From Acidobacteria bacterium UBA2999 (GTDB lineage Bacteria > Acidobacteriota > Vicinamibacteria > Vicinamibacterales > UBA2999), in the NCBI GenBank assembly GCA_002346475.1, contig DDZV01000022.1, forward strand, positions 81,149 through 128,089: a stretch of DNA of 46,941 bases, written 5' to 3'. Below the pieces are notes generated by a model. It ran no database searches, was not told where the DNA came from, and was given only the letters and a program-made list of their open reading frames with translations. Numbering within the stretch: the first letter of the stretch is position 1; each line of letters begins with the position of its first letter. This document shows positions 1-9,185 of the stretch, one piece after another. Position numbers and translations under genes: made by a program.

Positions 1-777
1 TTTTTTTGTGGCAATAAGCTGTTGGTCTTCGACCCGTGCCACATCAAGACGATATGCATCAACGACACGGCGTGGATTGCCTTGAGCTTTAACCAAGCCT
101 TGATCCAACCAAATGGCTTCATCACATAAGCGTTCGATCAAATCGAGTGAATGCGTTACCAGAACAATCGTTTTTCCACGACGCCTAAACTCCGAAAATT
201 TATCTAAACACTTATGAGTAAAGGCTTCGTCCCCTACGGCAAGCACCTCATCAACAAGCAGGATGTCTGGGTCCACGTGAATGGCAACTGAAAACCCAAG
301 CCGCATATACATACCAGAAGAGTAAGTTTTGACAGGAGCATCGATAAAATCTTCAAGCTCAGCAAACGCCACAATGGCATCGAGTTGGCTAGCAATTTCT
401 CGTCGAGAAAGCCCCAGCATCATGCCATTAATAAAAATATTTTCGCGACCGGAGATTTCAGGATGAAAACCAGCTCCGAGTTCAATAAGCGCAGAGATTC
501 GTCCGTTAACACGGACTTTTCCCATTGTGGGTTTACCGATTCCTGCAATAAGCTTCAACAGTGTGCTCTTGCCAGAACCGTTTCGCCCGATAATACCGAC
601 AGACCGCCCGGTTTCTACATCGAAAGACACGCCTTTAAGTGCTTCAAAGCCTTCATTCACTTGAAGGTCGCGTAATAACGTGCGGGATAATAAGGCGCTT
701 TTTAAAGTAGCAAACTTCCGTCGTCGGCTAAAACGACGGTAAGCCTTGCTTACTTCATGAATTTGAATGGCAGTCAT
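1..777 (-). CDS. Polysaccharide ABC exporter ATPase, Wzt/TagH-like (3' end cut by window)
   Basis: This is the nucleotide-binding subunit of an exporter for surface polysaccharide (O-antigen or capsule type), working on the inner face of the cytoplasmic membrane with the permease encoded just upstream. The 259 codons in the window show a Walker A motif GRNGSGKST at about residues 64-72, the family-typical ELGAGFHPEISGREN stretch near 99-113, an ABC signature YSSGM at about 152-156, and a Walker B DILLVDE at about 171-177 followed by a VTHS switch histidine. The frame is open to base 1, so the C-terminus is outside the window. I cannot tell whether it carries the carbohydrate-binding tail of substrate-specific Wzt proteins. 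The start ATG at 777 lies 15 bp after the permease stop, which supports one transcription unit. The family is secure; the transported glycan is unknown. Confidence 0.93.
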   Translation of the reverse strand, partial: MTAIQIHEVSKAYRRFSRRRKFATLKSALLSRTLLRDLQVNEGFEALKGVSFDVETGRSVGIIGRNGSGKSTLLKLIAGIGKPTMGKVRVNGRISALIELGAGFHPEISGRENIFINGMMLGLSRREIASQLDAIVAFAELEDFIDAPVKTYSSGMYMRLGFSVAIHVDPDILLVDEVLAVGDEAFTHKCLDKFSEFRRRGKTIVLVTHSLDLIERLCDEAIWLDQGLVKAQGNPRRVVDAYRLDVARVEDQQLIATKK

Positions 778-792
778 GCTTGCTTGTCGTAG

Positions 793-1587
793 CTAAATTT
801 CATCAGCAAGGGTATCCCGCAACCGGTCGAAGATGAAGTAACCAATTAAAAACGCTAGAACAGATATCCCACCGACGATTGCTAATCGCCAAACTTCATG
901 GAAAGGTCCAGGCCGAAACAAAACTTCCTGATATGAAATCGCTAAGTGGGTAAATGGGTTCAAATTTAGAATCGTTTGTGCCCACGGGGGAGCCATTGAT
1001 GCTGGATAAATGATTGGTGTTAAGAAAAACCAGAGTGTCAGTAAGTTCATTAAGAGATCTCGGACATCTCGAAAGTAAACTGTCAACGCAGAAACTATAA
1101 ACGCCAATCCTAGTGTTAGCAGCAACTGCACAACTACAATAATCGGAAACCACAATAGTTCGAAGAAAGAAACAGTCGTACCGTAGTAGATCAAAAATAC
1201 CGCAAGGATCGGAAGACCTAGGCAGAAATGTGCGAGGTTCGCCAACACTGTAGTAATCGGTAATATCTCAGCTGGAAAAAGAACCTTTTTAATTAGATTC
1301 CCGCCCGTTATTAATGCGTTAGAGGATTCAAGCAATGACGAGGAAAACCAAGTCCACGGAAGGAGACCGCACAGCATAAACAATGCGTATGGCTCATAAC
1401 CTTCCGGTCGAGTGCCTGGTAACACCACAGTAAATACAAAAGAATAAATTAGTAGTAGAAGGAGCGGATTAACAAATGACCAGAAAAATCCCAACAAAGA
1501 ACCACGGTAGCGAGCTTTAAGCTCACGAACCGCCAGACTTTGGATCAGCGGGCGATAACGAATGAGTAGGCGGAGATTTGCGAACAC
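793..1587 (-). CDS. ABC-2 type polysaccharide export permease, Wzm-like
   Basis: This is the membrane subunit of the exporter whose ATPase lies immediately downstream. The 264 residues start with a cytoplasmic segment containing LAVRELKARYRGSLLGFFWS, the ABC-2 entry motif, followed by about six hydrophobic segments (for example near residues 33-55, 67-85, 110-130, 140-168, 180-196 and 236-252). A Pro/Trp-rich loop, TPIIYPASMAPP, and NPFTHLAISYQEVL near the C-terminus are typical of TagG/Wzm/KpsM proteins. The predicted start is GTG at 1587. No good ribosome site is visible, so the start is less certain than the family. No glycosyltransferase or sugar gene is present in the window to identify the cargo. 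Confidence 0.92.
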   Translation of the reverse strand: MFANLRLLIRYRPLIQSLAVRELKARYRGSLLGFFWSFVNPLLLLLIYSFVFTVVLPGTRPEGYEPYALFMLCGLLPWTWFSSSLLESSNALITGGNLIKKVLFPAEILPITTVLANLAHFCLGLPILAVFLIYYGTTVSFFELLWFPIIVVVQLLLTLGLAFIVSALTVYFRDVRDLLMNLLTLWFFLTPIIYPASMAPPWAQTILNLNPFTHLAISYQEVLFRPGPFHEVWRLAIVGGISVLAFLIGYFIFDRLRDTLADEI

Positions 1588-1632
1588 AATACTAGTAAAT
1601 TGTTCACGAATCAGAAGCTTACGGCAATTTTT

Positions 1633-2046
1633 TTATTTATGCACCTGATGAACCCTCGTCGCCACCTGGAGACGAACCAAGGCTTTTGACAACGCAATCT
1701 GCGCACGTTCTAAATCTATCTCTGGATTAGAGCTCGCGATCCGTTCTTCTGCGCGCTTTTTTGATGCTTCTGCGCGTGAGACGTCTATTTCTTCCGGGCG
1801 TTCAGCAACCTCAGCCAGAATAGTAACTTTATCTGGAAGCACTTCTGCAAAACCAAAACCAACGTGAAGATAAAACGTTTCCGTGCCACGACGATACGAT
1901 AGTGCGCCTGCTGCTAAGCTAGCCACAAGCGGCGTGTGGCCAGGCAGTACGCCAAAGTAGCCTTCCGCACCAGGCACTTCCAATTCCTCAACCTCTTCAT
2001 GGACCAAGGACCGATCAGTTGTCACTATCTCAAGCATTAGCATCAT
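1633..2046 (-). CDS. atpC: ATP synthase F1 subunit epsilon
   Basis: Epsilon subunit of F1, part of the central stalk and an intrinsic inhibitor of ATP hydrolysis. The N-terminal beta-sandwich is clear (LEIVTTDRSLVHEEVEELEVPGAEGYFGVLPGH, then GFAEVLPDKVTILAE), followed by a helical C-terminal domain rich in Glu, Arg and Ala (RAEASKKRAEERI and onward). It is the last gene of the atpHAGDC operon, 36 bp after atpD. The start is ambiguous: in-frame ATG codons lie at 2046, 2043 and 2037, with an extra GTG at 2058, and none has a strong Shine-Dalgarno. I chose 2046; the homology itself starts at about 2034. Confidence 0.93.
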   Translation of the reverse strand: MMLMLEIVTTDRSLVHEEVEELEVPGAEGYFGVLPGHTPLVASLAAGALSYRRGTETFYLHVGFGFAEVLPDKVTILAEVAERPEEIDVSRAEASKKRAEERIASSNPEIDLERAQIALSKALVRLQVATRVHQVHK

Positions 2047-2082
2047 TGGTAATACCACATCAAAACTTAGGCTTCGGACTTG

Positions 2083-3537
2083 TCACTCCGTCTTTATTGT
2101 CGTGGCCTTTTCTATCGCTTCTTCGATAGTGCCCACTAAGTAGAAAGCTTGCTCTGGTAGTTCATCGTGCTTTCCTTCAACAATTTCTTTGAAACCTCTA
2201 ATAGTGTCGGCAATTGAAACATATTTGCCTTTTATCCCTGTGAACTGTTCAGCCACAAAAAATGGTTGTGACAAAAATTTCTGTATCTTCCTGGCTCGTG
2301 TAACTGTAAGTTTGTCTTCTTCAGATAATTCGTCAATCCCAAGAATCGCAATAATGTCCTGCAGATCTTTGTACCTCTGCAAAATTTCCTTCACCGATCG
2401 AGCTGTGTCGTAATGTTCATCGCCAATCACACGTGGATCGAGAATACGGGAAGTTGACGCGAGTGGATCAACTGCTGGATAAATTCCCAATTCAGCAATC
2501 TGTCTCGATAAATTCGTCGTTGCATCCAAGTGGGCAAATGTTGTGGCTGGGGCGGGATCCGTGTAGTCGTCAGCGGGTACGTAAATTGCTTGCACGGAAG
2601 TAATGGACCCTTTGCTTGTAGAAGTAATACGTTCCTGCAATTCACCCATCTCAGTTAATAGTGTTGGTTGGTAGCCAACTGCAGATGGCATGCGGCCAAG
2701 AAGTGCTGAAACTTCTGAACCTGCTTGTGTGAATCGAAAAATATTGTCTATGAACAGCAACACATCTTTACCTTCGCCGTCACGGAAGTATTCCGCAACA
2801 GTCAGAGCCGAAAGCCCAACACGAAGGCGCGCACCTGGAGGTTCCGTCATCTGACCATAGACGAGTGCCGCGCGTGACTTAGAAGGATCTTCCTTGTTAA
2901 TAACGCCGGACTCTTGAAACTCAAGCCAAAGGTCGTTGCCCTCTCTGGTTCGCTCGCCCACACCCCCAAATACTGATACGCCACCATGTTTTGTAGCAAT
3001 GTTGTTAATCAGTTCCATGATGATGACAGTTTTGCCTACACCTGCACCCCCGAAAAGACCAATTTTTCCACCCTGCAGGTACGGCTCAAGCAGATCAATT
3101 ACTTTGATGCCTGTTTCAAACATCTTGAGATCGCTTGACTGCTGCTCAAGGGTTGGTGCGTGCCGATGAATGGGCCAACGTTCTTTGGTCTGGATTGGAC
3201 GATCTGGAAAATCAACTGGTTCGCCTAGTACGTTCAATACCCGCCCGAGCGTTTCTGGACCAACCGGCACTGAAATCGGTGTGCCCTCGTCGATTGCCGT
3301 CATTCCACGGGTCATGCCGTCGGTCGGCTTCATCGCAATTGCTCGTACTCTGTTTTCCCCTAGATGTTGCTCTACTTCAGCAACTACATCAATCTTGTTC
3401 TCTCCGTTGTCCTCCGACACGATACGGACCGCGTTGTAAATTTCTGGTAATTCTCCGTCAACGAACTCGATGTCTATTACCGGTCCGATAACCTGTACTA
3501 CCTTACCTTTTCGTTGTGCTGTTGCTGTCTCTGCCAT
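2083..3537 (-). CDS. atpD: ATP synthase F1 subunit beta
   Basis: Catalytic beta subunit of the F1 head; three copies make ATP from ADP and phosphate at the inner face of the membrane. At 484 residues it is full length. The P-loop GGAGVGKT is at residues 163-170, followed by GGVGERTREGNDL. The ALVYGQMTEPPGARLRVGLSALT segment and the LFIDNIFRFTQAGSEVS Walker B region come next, and DELSEEDKLTVTRARKIQKFLSQPF (the DELSEED lever) lies in the C-terminal domain. It is preceded by atpG and followed by atpC in the operon. A weak GGAAG ribosome site lies before the ATG at 3537. Confidence 0.98.
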   Translation of the reverse strand: MAETATAQRKGKVVQVIGPVIDIEFVDGELPEIYNAVRIVSEDNGENKIDVVAEVEQHLGENRVRAIAMKPTDGMTRGMTAIDEGTPISVPVGPETLGRVLNVLGEPVDFPDRPIQTKERWPIHRHAPTLEQQSSDLKMFETGIKVIDLLEPYLQGGKIGLFGGAGVGKTVIIMELINNIATKHGGVSVFGGVGERTREGNDLWLEFQESGVINKEDPSKSRAALVYGQMTEPPGARLRVGLSALTVAEYFRDGEGKDVLLFIDNIFRFTQAGSEVSALLGRMPSAVGYQPTLLTEMGELQERITSTSKGSITSVQAIYVPADDYTDPAPATTFAHLDATTNLSRQIAELGIYPAVDPLASTSRILDPRVIGDEHYDTARSVKEILQRYKDLQDIIAILGIDELSEEDKLTVTRARKIQKFLSQPFFVAEQFTGIKGKYVSIADTIRGFKEIVEGKHDELPEQAFYLVGTIEEAIEKATTIKTE

Positions 3538-3611
3538 AAATATGCTTCCGTAGAATTTTGGTTAAACCTCTCACTTGATCTGCACACAGAGCCACAATCC
3601 CTGTGATTGTC

Positions 3612-4484
3612 TCATGTGGCGGCCGCTCCAGAAACGACCTCAATGATTTCCCGAGTAATCGCAGCTTGACGAACTTTGTTCATATAAAGCGTCAAGTCGT
3701 CAATCATTTCCGTAGAATTCCTTGTTGCAGCATCCATGGCTGTCATCCGGGCCGCATGTTCAGCTGCTGCCGACTCAAGTAGTGCACGATATGTCTGGGC
3801 GCGCACATGTCGTGGAAGTAAATCGCGAAAAATTTCTTTTGGTGTTGGTTCATACAGGTGGTCAGTACTGGGAATGGTTTGTTCTTCGCTTCCTTGTTCA
3901 AGTCGCTGAATTGGAAGCAACTGTTCCACGACCACTTTCTGGGATATTACAGATTTGAACTCGTTATAGACAAGTGACACGCTTGAGGCCTTGCCAGAGA
4001 CAAACTCTTCTATTGTTACATCTGCTAGCTTGGCAGCATCGCTGAATGTCAAATTCTGAAAAACGCCAATCTCTTCATAACAAACATCAAAAGTGCGTCG
4101 CCGAAAAAAGTCCCGCCCTTTACGACCCACAAGACCCAACATAATTTCATTGTTTACATTCTCCGCTGCAATGAATTGTGATGCCGATTTAATAATATTT
4201 GAATTGAAACTGCCACACAGTCCGCGATCAGCCGTAATGACAATTAGAAGGGGTCGCCCTTCACCTGGGGTTGGAACACGAAGGAGTGGGTGGGAGGATT
4301 GATCCTCTTCTGTGACAAGCCTGTTTAGGACATGGAGTATTCGCTGCGCAAATGGCCGAGCGTTAATGATTCGATCTTGTGCGCGCCTAAGTCGTGAGGC
4401 CGCAATCATTTTCATTGCCGAAGTAATCTGTTGTGTCGACCTGACTGCACGAATCCGACGCCGGAGATCAATAAGAGAAGGCAT
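3612..4484 (-). CDS. atpG: ATP synthase F1 subunit gamma
   Basis: Central rotor shaft of F1, coupling rotation driven by F0 to catalysis in beta. It has 290 residues, the normal family length. The N-terminal coiled-coil half carries LIDLRRRIRAVRSTQQITSAMKMIAASRLRRAQ, the middle has VITADRGLCGSFNSNI, and the C-terminal helix includes AAEHAARMTAMDAATRNSTEMIDDLTLYMNKVRQAAITREI, the family signature. The ATG at 4484 directly follows the atpA stop codon with no bases between, so translation is probably coupled. Confidence 0.97.
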   Translation of the reverse strand: MPSLIDLRRRIRAVRSTQQITSAMKMIAASRLRRAQDRIINARPFAQRILHVLNRLVTEEDQSSHPLLRVPTPGEGRPLLIVITADRGLCGSFNSNIIKSASQFIAAENVNNEIMLGLVGRKGRDFFRRRTFDVCYEEIGVFQNLTFSDAAKLADVTIEEFVSGKASSVSLVYNEFKSVISQKVVVEQLLPIQRLEQGSEEQTIPSTDHLYEPTPKEIFRDLLPRHVRAQTYRALLESAAAEHAARMTAMDAATRNSTEMIDDLTLYMNKVRQAAITREIIEVVSGAAAT

Positions 4485-6017
4485 TTACGCAACAGCTGTT
4501 TTTGAATGGGTTCCAACAAATGTTTGTGCAAATTCCTTAAGTGCCTCATTTATTGTATTTTTTAAATCATCGTCTAGCGTTTTCTTTGCAGCAATAGTTG
4601 TTAGCAAGGTTGGATGGCTAGTTTCAAGAAAGCTGTAGAGCTCTTCTTCGTAGCGACCCAGGTCCTCGACATCTACGGGATCCAAGTAACCGTTGATAGC
4701 CGCGTAAACTATAACTACTTGTTTCTCAACTTGTAGCGGCCTGTACTGAGGTTGTTTGAGAATTTCAACGAGGCGTTTACCTCGGTTAAGTTGTGCTTGT
4801 GTTGATTTGTCGAGATCTGAACCGAACTGAGCAAATGCCTGAAGTTCTCGGAATTGTGCCAGGTCTAATCGAAGCGATCCTGCCACCTGGCGCATCGCAC
4901 GAATCTGAGCCGAGCCCCCGACTCGTGAAACTGAGTTGCCAACGTTAATTGCGGGGCGAACTCCCTGATGGAAAAGGTCTGCTTCAAGAAAAATTTGACC
5001 GTCTGTAATCGAGATCACGTTGGTAGGAATGTAGGCTGAGAGGTCGCCCGCTTGGGTCTCGATAATTGGCAGTGCAGTTAACGATCCTCCGCCCATCTCT
5101 TCTCGCAGTTTTGCGGCACGCTCCAAGAGACGGGAATGTAAATAAAATACGTCCCCAGGATAAGCCTCGCGTCCTGGTGGCCGTCGCAACAATAAAGAAA
5201 TCTCCCGATAAGCTTGTGCATGCTTAGATAGATCATCATAAACACAGAGAACATGGCGCCCATTATCCCGAAAGTGTTCTCCAATGGTACATGCAGAATA
5301 TGGACTAATGTAGAGCAACGGTGCTGGATCGGATGCAGCGGCCGCTACCACTATTGTGTAGCTCATCGCATCGTTTTCTTCCAGAGTGCGCACGACTTGA
5401 GCAATGGTTGATTGCTTTTGGCCAATCGCGTTATAGATACAAATAACGTCTTTGCCTTTCTGGTTAATAATCGCGTCAACTGCAACGGCTGTTTTACCAG
5501 TTTGCCGATCACCGATAATAAGTTCCCGTTGTCCGCGACCGACCGGCACCATCCCATCAATGGCCTTAAGGCCTGTTTGAAGCGGTTCCTTTACAGGCTG
5601 TCGATCAACTACGCCTGGGGCTAATCGTTCAATAGGTAGGAATTCTTTGCTACTAATAGGACCTTTGCCGTCAATTGGCTGGCCAAGAGCATTTACAACA
5701 CGCCCTAAAAGTTCATCGCCCACGGGGACCGAGATAATACGGCCAGTACGCCTAACCTCGTCGCCTTCTTTGATTTCTGTGTAGTCACCAAGAAGTACAG
5801 CACCAACGCTGCCCTCTTCGAGGTTGAGGGCAATCCCAAAAACTTCATGGGGAAACTCTAACATTTCGCCGGCCATCGAACCTTCGACACCATGTACGCG
5901 TGCAATGCCATCCCCTAAAGAAATAACACTGCCAACCTCGGCAACATCAACGTCTACGGTATAGCCACCAATCTGGTCGCGAATAATCTTTGAGATTTCG
6001 TCAGCTTTAATATCCAT
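4485..6017 (-). CDS. atpA: ATP synthase F1 subunit alpha
   Basis: Non-catalytic nucleotide-binding alpha subunit of the F1 head. It has 510 residues, with an N-terminal beta-barrel (VGSVISLGDGIARVHGVEGSMAGEML), the P-loop GDRQTGKT at residues 169-176, the LLYISPYSACTIGEHFRDNGRHVLCVYDDLSKHA Walker B region, LLLRRPPGREAYPGDVFYLHSRLLERAAK, and the Arg-finger stretch SVSRVGGSAQ. An AGGA ribosome site precedes the ATG at 6017. It sits between atpH and atpG in the usual order. Confidence 0.98.
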   Translation of the reverse strand: MDIKADEISKIIRDQIGGYTVDVDVAEVGSVISLGDGIARVHGVEGSMAGEMLEFPHEVFGIALNLEEGSVGAVLLGDYTEIKEGDEVRRTGRIISVPVGDELLGRVVNALGQPIDGKGPISSKEFLPIERLAPGVVDRQPVKEPLQTGLKAIDGMVPVGRGQRELIIGDRQTGKTAVAVDAIINQKGKDVICIYNAIGQKQSTIAQVVRTLEENDAMSYTIVVAAAASDPAPLLYISPYSACTIGEHFRDNGRHVLCVYDDLSKHAQAYREISLLLRRPPGREAYPGDVFYLHSRLLERAAKLREEMGGGSLTALPIIETQAGDLSAYIPTNVISITDGQIFLEADLFHQGVRPAINVGNSVSRVGGSAQIRAMRQVAGSLRLDLAQFRELQAFAQFGSDLDKSTQAQLNRGKRLVEILKQPQYRPLQVEKQVVIVYAAINGYLDPVDVEDLGRYEEELYSFLETSHPTLLTTIAAKKTLDDDLKNTINEALKEFAQTFVGTHSKTAVA

Positions 6018-6066
6018 TTTTGTCCTGCGCCTAATTAATAGTGTGCTCTAGCTCTGATTTGTCCAC

Positions 6067-6612
6067 TTAACCCTCAGCAATTAGTCGTTCGCGTATTCGC
6101 GCCAATTGAGTCGCAATACTGGCGTCATACACGGTGCTCCCAAGACGGGCAGTCACGCCGCCTAGAATATCTTTGTCCACCTTCCGATCCATGGTGACAG
6201 TACGTCCAGTCGCTTTTGAAAAACGTTGTTCCAGTTGTTCTGCTTGCTCATTCGAAAGAGGCGTCGCAGTTACAAGCTCTGCCTGTATAACATTCCGATG
6301 ATCCATCAACTGCTTCTGATAAACGTCGACTATGTCCGGAAATAAATTAAAGCGATTGCGATCTATTAATAGGTTAAGAAGTCTGGCAACTGGTGTCGTT
6401 GTTCCTAATCTGTCGATCAGTTGTTTGATCACGCCTCGCTTGGCATTAATTGGAAGTCCCGGATTGGTGAGCACTTCTCGCAGATCAGCGTGTTCTTTAA
6501 ATAATGCTAGAAAGGCCACCAGGTCTTTGTCGGCTCGATCGAGAATTTTTTCCTTAAGAACAACTTCAAATAGCGCCTTCGCATAGCGTGAGGCAGACGC
6601 ACGATCACTCAT
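6067..6612 (-). CDS. atpH: ATP synthase F1 subunit delta (OSCP)
   Basis: Peripheral-stalk subunit that caps the F1 head and links it to the b subunits of F0. The 181 residues begin with ASRYAKALFEV, the typical delta N-terminus, and the C-terminal part has the family motif VDKDILGGVTARLGSTVYDASI. A clear AGGTG ribosome site precedes the ATG at 6612. It is the first gene of the F1 operon. The F0 genes atpB, atpE and atpF, which often come just before atpH, are absent here: the next gene upstream is parB. Confidence 0.95.
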   Translation of the reverse strand: MSDRASASRYAKALFEVVLKEKILDRADKDLVAFLALFKEHADLREVLTNPGLPINAKRGVIKQLIDRLGTTTPVARLLNLLIDRNRFNLFPDIVDVYQKQLMDHRNVIQAELVTATPLSNEQAEQLEQRFSKATGRTVTMDRKVDKDILGGVTARLGSTVYDASIATQLARIRERLIAEG

Positions 6613-6710
6613 TGCTTCACCTGGTGATATCTTTTCAGGACAATTTTTAAGTGGACAACCTTACTTTTATATCACGGGCAGTGGTCAACAAGCCATTAGT
6701 TGCCACAAAA

Positions 6711-7580
6711 TTACTGTGCCCGGTCGGTCAACAATCCATAAAGACGATTTAATTCAGTCTCTGACGTGAACTGTATTTCAATGGATCCTCCAGAGCCTTT
6801 CCTTAAAATACGTACATTTGTTCCGAGAGTGAAACGCATCCGTTCTTCGGCAGCACGTGTATGAATGTCCGTTTCAGCTTTGGAAACCCCTGTCGCTGTA
6901 GGAACGGGTGGTGACCCGAGACGCTTTACTAACGCCTCAGCATCGCGTACAGATAACCCGCGCGCAATAACCTCGCGGGCCGCTTGGCGCTGTGCTTTAG
7001 GATCAGCAAGGGCTAAAAGAGCTCGAGCGTGTCCCATCGAAAGCACCCCGGCTCCAAGGTTTTCTCGGATGTCCTCTGGTAACTTCAATAAACGAAGATA
7101 GTTAGAGATAGAACTCCTGTCCTTGCCAACCCCTGCTGCTATTTGATCTTGAGTGAGATGGAATTCATCTGCTAGACGCTGGTAAGCAAGTGCCTCATCC
7201 ACACAATTAAGATCTTCTCTTTGAATATTTTCAATGAGGGCTAGCTGTAACTGTTGTTGCCGAATCTCGCCCTTTATTTCTCTCATCACAACGGGAACTT
7301 TAAGAAGACCCGCCCGCTGTGCTGCACGCCAGCGCCGTTCTCCAGCAATAATCTGATAACCATCGTCCGTGTGTTGCACAAGGAGTGGTTGAATAATTCC
7401 GTTGGCGCGAATGGACTTAGCCAGATCTTCAAGTTTATCGTCATCCATCTGGAGTCTGGGCTGGTCTTCATTTGGAGCAATCAAATCGATGTCAAGCTCC
7501 GTAATACCTCCAGAGGCCTCAGGTGGAGATTCAGGAATTAATGCACTTAAACCTTTCCCTAATGCAGGTCGACGGTCCAT
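6711..7580 (-). CDS. parB: Chromosome partitioning protein ParB (Noc/Spo0J family, CTP-dependent clamp)
   Basis: Binds parS and spreads on DNA as a CTP-gated clamp, acting with ParA to segregate replicated origins. The 289 residues open with ALGKGLSALI, the short ParA-contact motif. The CTP-binding core follows, with GERRWRAAQRAG at about 80-91 and ENIQREDLN at about 117-125. A helix-turn-helix follows (HLTQDQIAAGVGKDRSSISNYLRLLKLP), then GHARALLAL and a C-terminal dimerisation region. An AAGGAG ribosome site lies in front of the ATG at 7580. It follows parA by about 49 bp, and a perfect parS lies upstream of parA. Confidence 0.97.
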   Translation of the reverse strand: MDRRPALGKGLSALIPESPPEASGGITELDIDLIAPNEDQPRLQMDDDKLEDLAKSIRANGIIQPLLVQHTDDGYQIIAGERRWRAAQRAGLLKVPVVMREIKGEIRQQQLQLALIENIQREDLNCVDEALAYQRLADEFHLTQDQIAAGVGKDRSSISNYLRLLKLPEDIRENLGAGVLSMGHARALLALADPKAQRQAAREVIARGLSVRDAEALVKRLGSPPVPTATGVSKAETDIHTRAAEERMRFTLGTNVRILRKGSGGSIEIQFTSETELNRLYGLLTDRAQ

Positions 7581-7629
7581 TTTCTAAGCTCCTTGCAAAT
7601 TCCTAGCATCAGTATTTCTATTCAAATAA

Positions 7630-8418
7630 TTACGCAGCGGCACGGCTAAGCATCTCTTGTGCAAGCAACCCATAAGCTTCGGCTCCGCGTGACTTAACGT
7701 CGTACAAAACGCCTGGGATTCCATGACTTGGTGCTTCTCCTAGTCGAATGTTACGAGGGATAACAGTGTTATAGACTTTGTCCTTAAAAAATTCCCGAAC
7801 ATCTTTAGCAACCTGTTGTCCAAGGTTTGTTCTTTCATCGTACATGGTCAGTAAAACCCCTTCGATTTCGAGAGATGGATTCAAGCCGCCACGCACACGA
7901 CGTAACGTGCCAACAAGATCGGCAAGGCCTTCAAGTGCGAAATACTCACAGTGTAGTGGAATCAGCACAGCATCCGCAGCAACAAGCGCATTGAGCGTCA
8001 GCAATCCTAAAGAAGGTGGACAATCTATAAAGATGTAATCAAATCGTGAACGTAGTGATTCGGTAATCCGTTGCAGGCGACGTTCCCGCTCTTTAAACGT
8101 AACCATTTCAATTTCAGCACCAGTGAGATTTCGATTGGCAGGAATAAGAAATAGGTTGTCAACAGCTGTGGGTAAAACGAAACCTGTTGAATCCAATGGA
8201 TCGCGGGTAAGAGCTTCATAAACAGTGCCTGTTGCTGCTTGTTGATCTTTAAGCCCAACGCCACTAGTTAAATTTCCCTGTGGGTCTATATCAATAAGGA
8301 GAACGCTTCTGTCAGCCATTGCAATAGACGTAGCTACATTGATCGCTGTTGTCGTTTTACCAACACCACCTTTTTGATTTGCCACTGCCAGAACTCGTGC
8401 CTGCTTTTTATCTGTCAT
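7630..8418 (-). CDS. parA: Chromosome partitioning ATPase ParA (Soj)
   Basis: Deviant Walker-type ATPase that forms dimers on nucleoid DNA and moves ParB-parS complexes; it may also modulate DnaA. It has 262 residues. The P-loop KGGVGKTT at residues 16-23 carries the signature lysine, and the switch region LLIDIDPQGNLTSG and Walker B FDYIFIDCPPSLGLLTLNAL are both present. It has no N-terminal DNA-binding extension, so it is the short chromosomal type rather than a plasmid type Ia protein. Its start is 67 bp from the parS site. Confidence 0.97.
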   Translation of the reverse strand: MTDKKQARVLAVANQKGGVGKTTTAINVATSIAMADRSVLLIDIDPQGNLTSGVGLKDQQAATGTVYEALTRDPLDSTGFVLPTAVDNLFLIPANRNLTGAEIEMVTFKERERRLQRITESLRSRFDYIFIDCPPSLGLLTLNALVAADAVLIPLHCEYFALEGLADLVGTLRRVRGGLNPSLEIEGVLLTMYDERTNLGQQVAKDVREFFKDKVYNTVIPRNIRLGEAPSHGIPGVLYDVKSRGAEAYGLLAQEMLSRAAA

Positions 8419-8485
8419 TTAACCTAATATATAGAACTTCCTCTTTCTTTCAGGCCAACAATAGCACATTGAAAGCCTTATTAAG

Positions 8486-8501
8486 TGTTTCACGTGAAAC
8501 A
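8486..8501. promoter_or_regulatory. parS centromere site (perfect palindrome)
   Basis: The 16-bp sequence TGTTTCACGTGAAACA is an exact match to the conserved bacterial parS consensus. It lies in the gap between the 3' end of rsmG and the start of parA, a common position near oriC. ParB is expected to load here. It is the only perfect copy I found in the window. Confidence 0.95.
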
Positions 8502-8525
8502 TTTCTTTGTTTTTGCTGTTTCTGT

Positions 8526-9185
8526 TTATTTTGGTCTTGGTTTCTGAAAAACAGCCAGGTGGCTATGAAGGGCTTGTGCCAACGGGTGCGTAGATTTCCA
8601 TATTAGTGGCAGGGCAGTCTCTTCTAATAGCTTTGCGCTCCTGGAATTAAGGAAGAGGAACAATAGTCCTCCAGGGCGTAAAAACCTCTGGACGTCGATC
8701 AGGCTTTTCTCTTCCAGTCGAATTGCACGAATTGTTATTAGATCCCAGGCCTCCTGGAATTTTTCGTGCTTTAGAAGTTCTTCGTAACGATTCGTGACTA
8801 CCTCTGCGTTCAAAAGCGCCAGTGCACGAATAGCTTCTTTTAAAAACACTGCTTTTCGTGTTTTTGATTCGACCATCAATAATGATAAATGGGGGATAGC
8901 TAGCTTCAATGGAATTGCTGGAGAACCATTGCCACTACCAATATCTAGCATGCTTTTTAAGTCACTGTTTGTGTGGCGGGCAGCCACTAAGGGCTCAATT
9001 AATAAGCGGTCAAAAGAATGAGCTGATAGCTCCGAAAGATTAAATGCTGTTAAGTTTATCTTCTGATTCCAGGTTTTTAAAAGCCGGTAATATGTTTCAA
9101 GGTGGGAACTGAGCTCTGCAGAAACAAGCAAGCCAGCTTGACCAGCACGTTCTTCTAATTTCCTTGCGAATTCCCTGCTGGTCAA
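8526..9185 (-). CDS. rsmG: 16S rRNA (guanine-N7) methyltransferase RsmG (GidB)
   Basis: SAM-dependent methyltransferase expected to modify G527 of 16S rRNA (E. coli numbering); loss classically gives low-level streptomycin resistance. The 219 residues carry the lead-in YYRLLKTWNQKINLTAF near 32-48, then the SAM-binding loop MLDIGSGNGSPAIPLKLA at about 79-96. The ITIRAI segment lies in the catalytic region. The start overlaps the 3' end of mnmG by 4 bp, consistent with coupled translation in the classic gidA-gidB pair. Confidence 0.95.
   Translation of the reverse strand: MTSREFARKLEERAGQAGLLVSAELSSHLETYYRLLKTWNQKINLTAFNLSELSAHSFDRLLIEPLVAARHTNSDLKSMLDIGSGNGSPAIPLKLAIPHLSLLMVESKTRKAVFLKEAIRALALLNAEVVTNRYEELLKHEKFQEAWDLITIRAIRLEEKSLIDVQRFLRPGGLLFLFLNSRSAKLLEETALPLIWKSTHPLAQALHSHLAVFQKPRPK

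Noticed and set aside
6613..6710. TTGACC and TATAAA as an atp promoter
   Set aside because: Spacing between the two is only 11 bp, too short for a sigma70 promoter.
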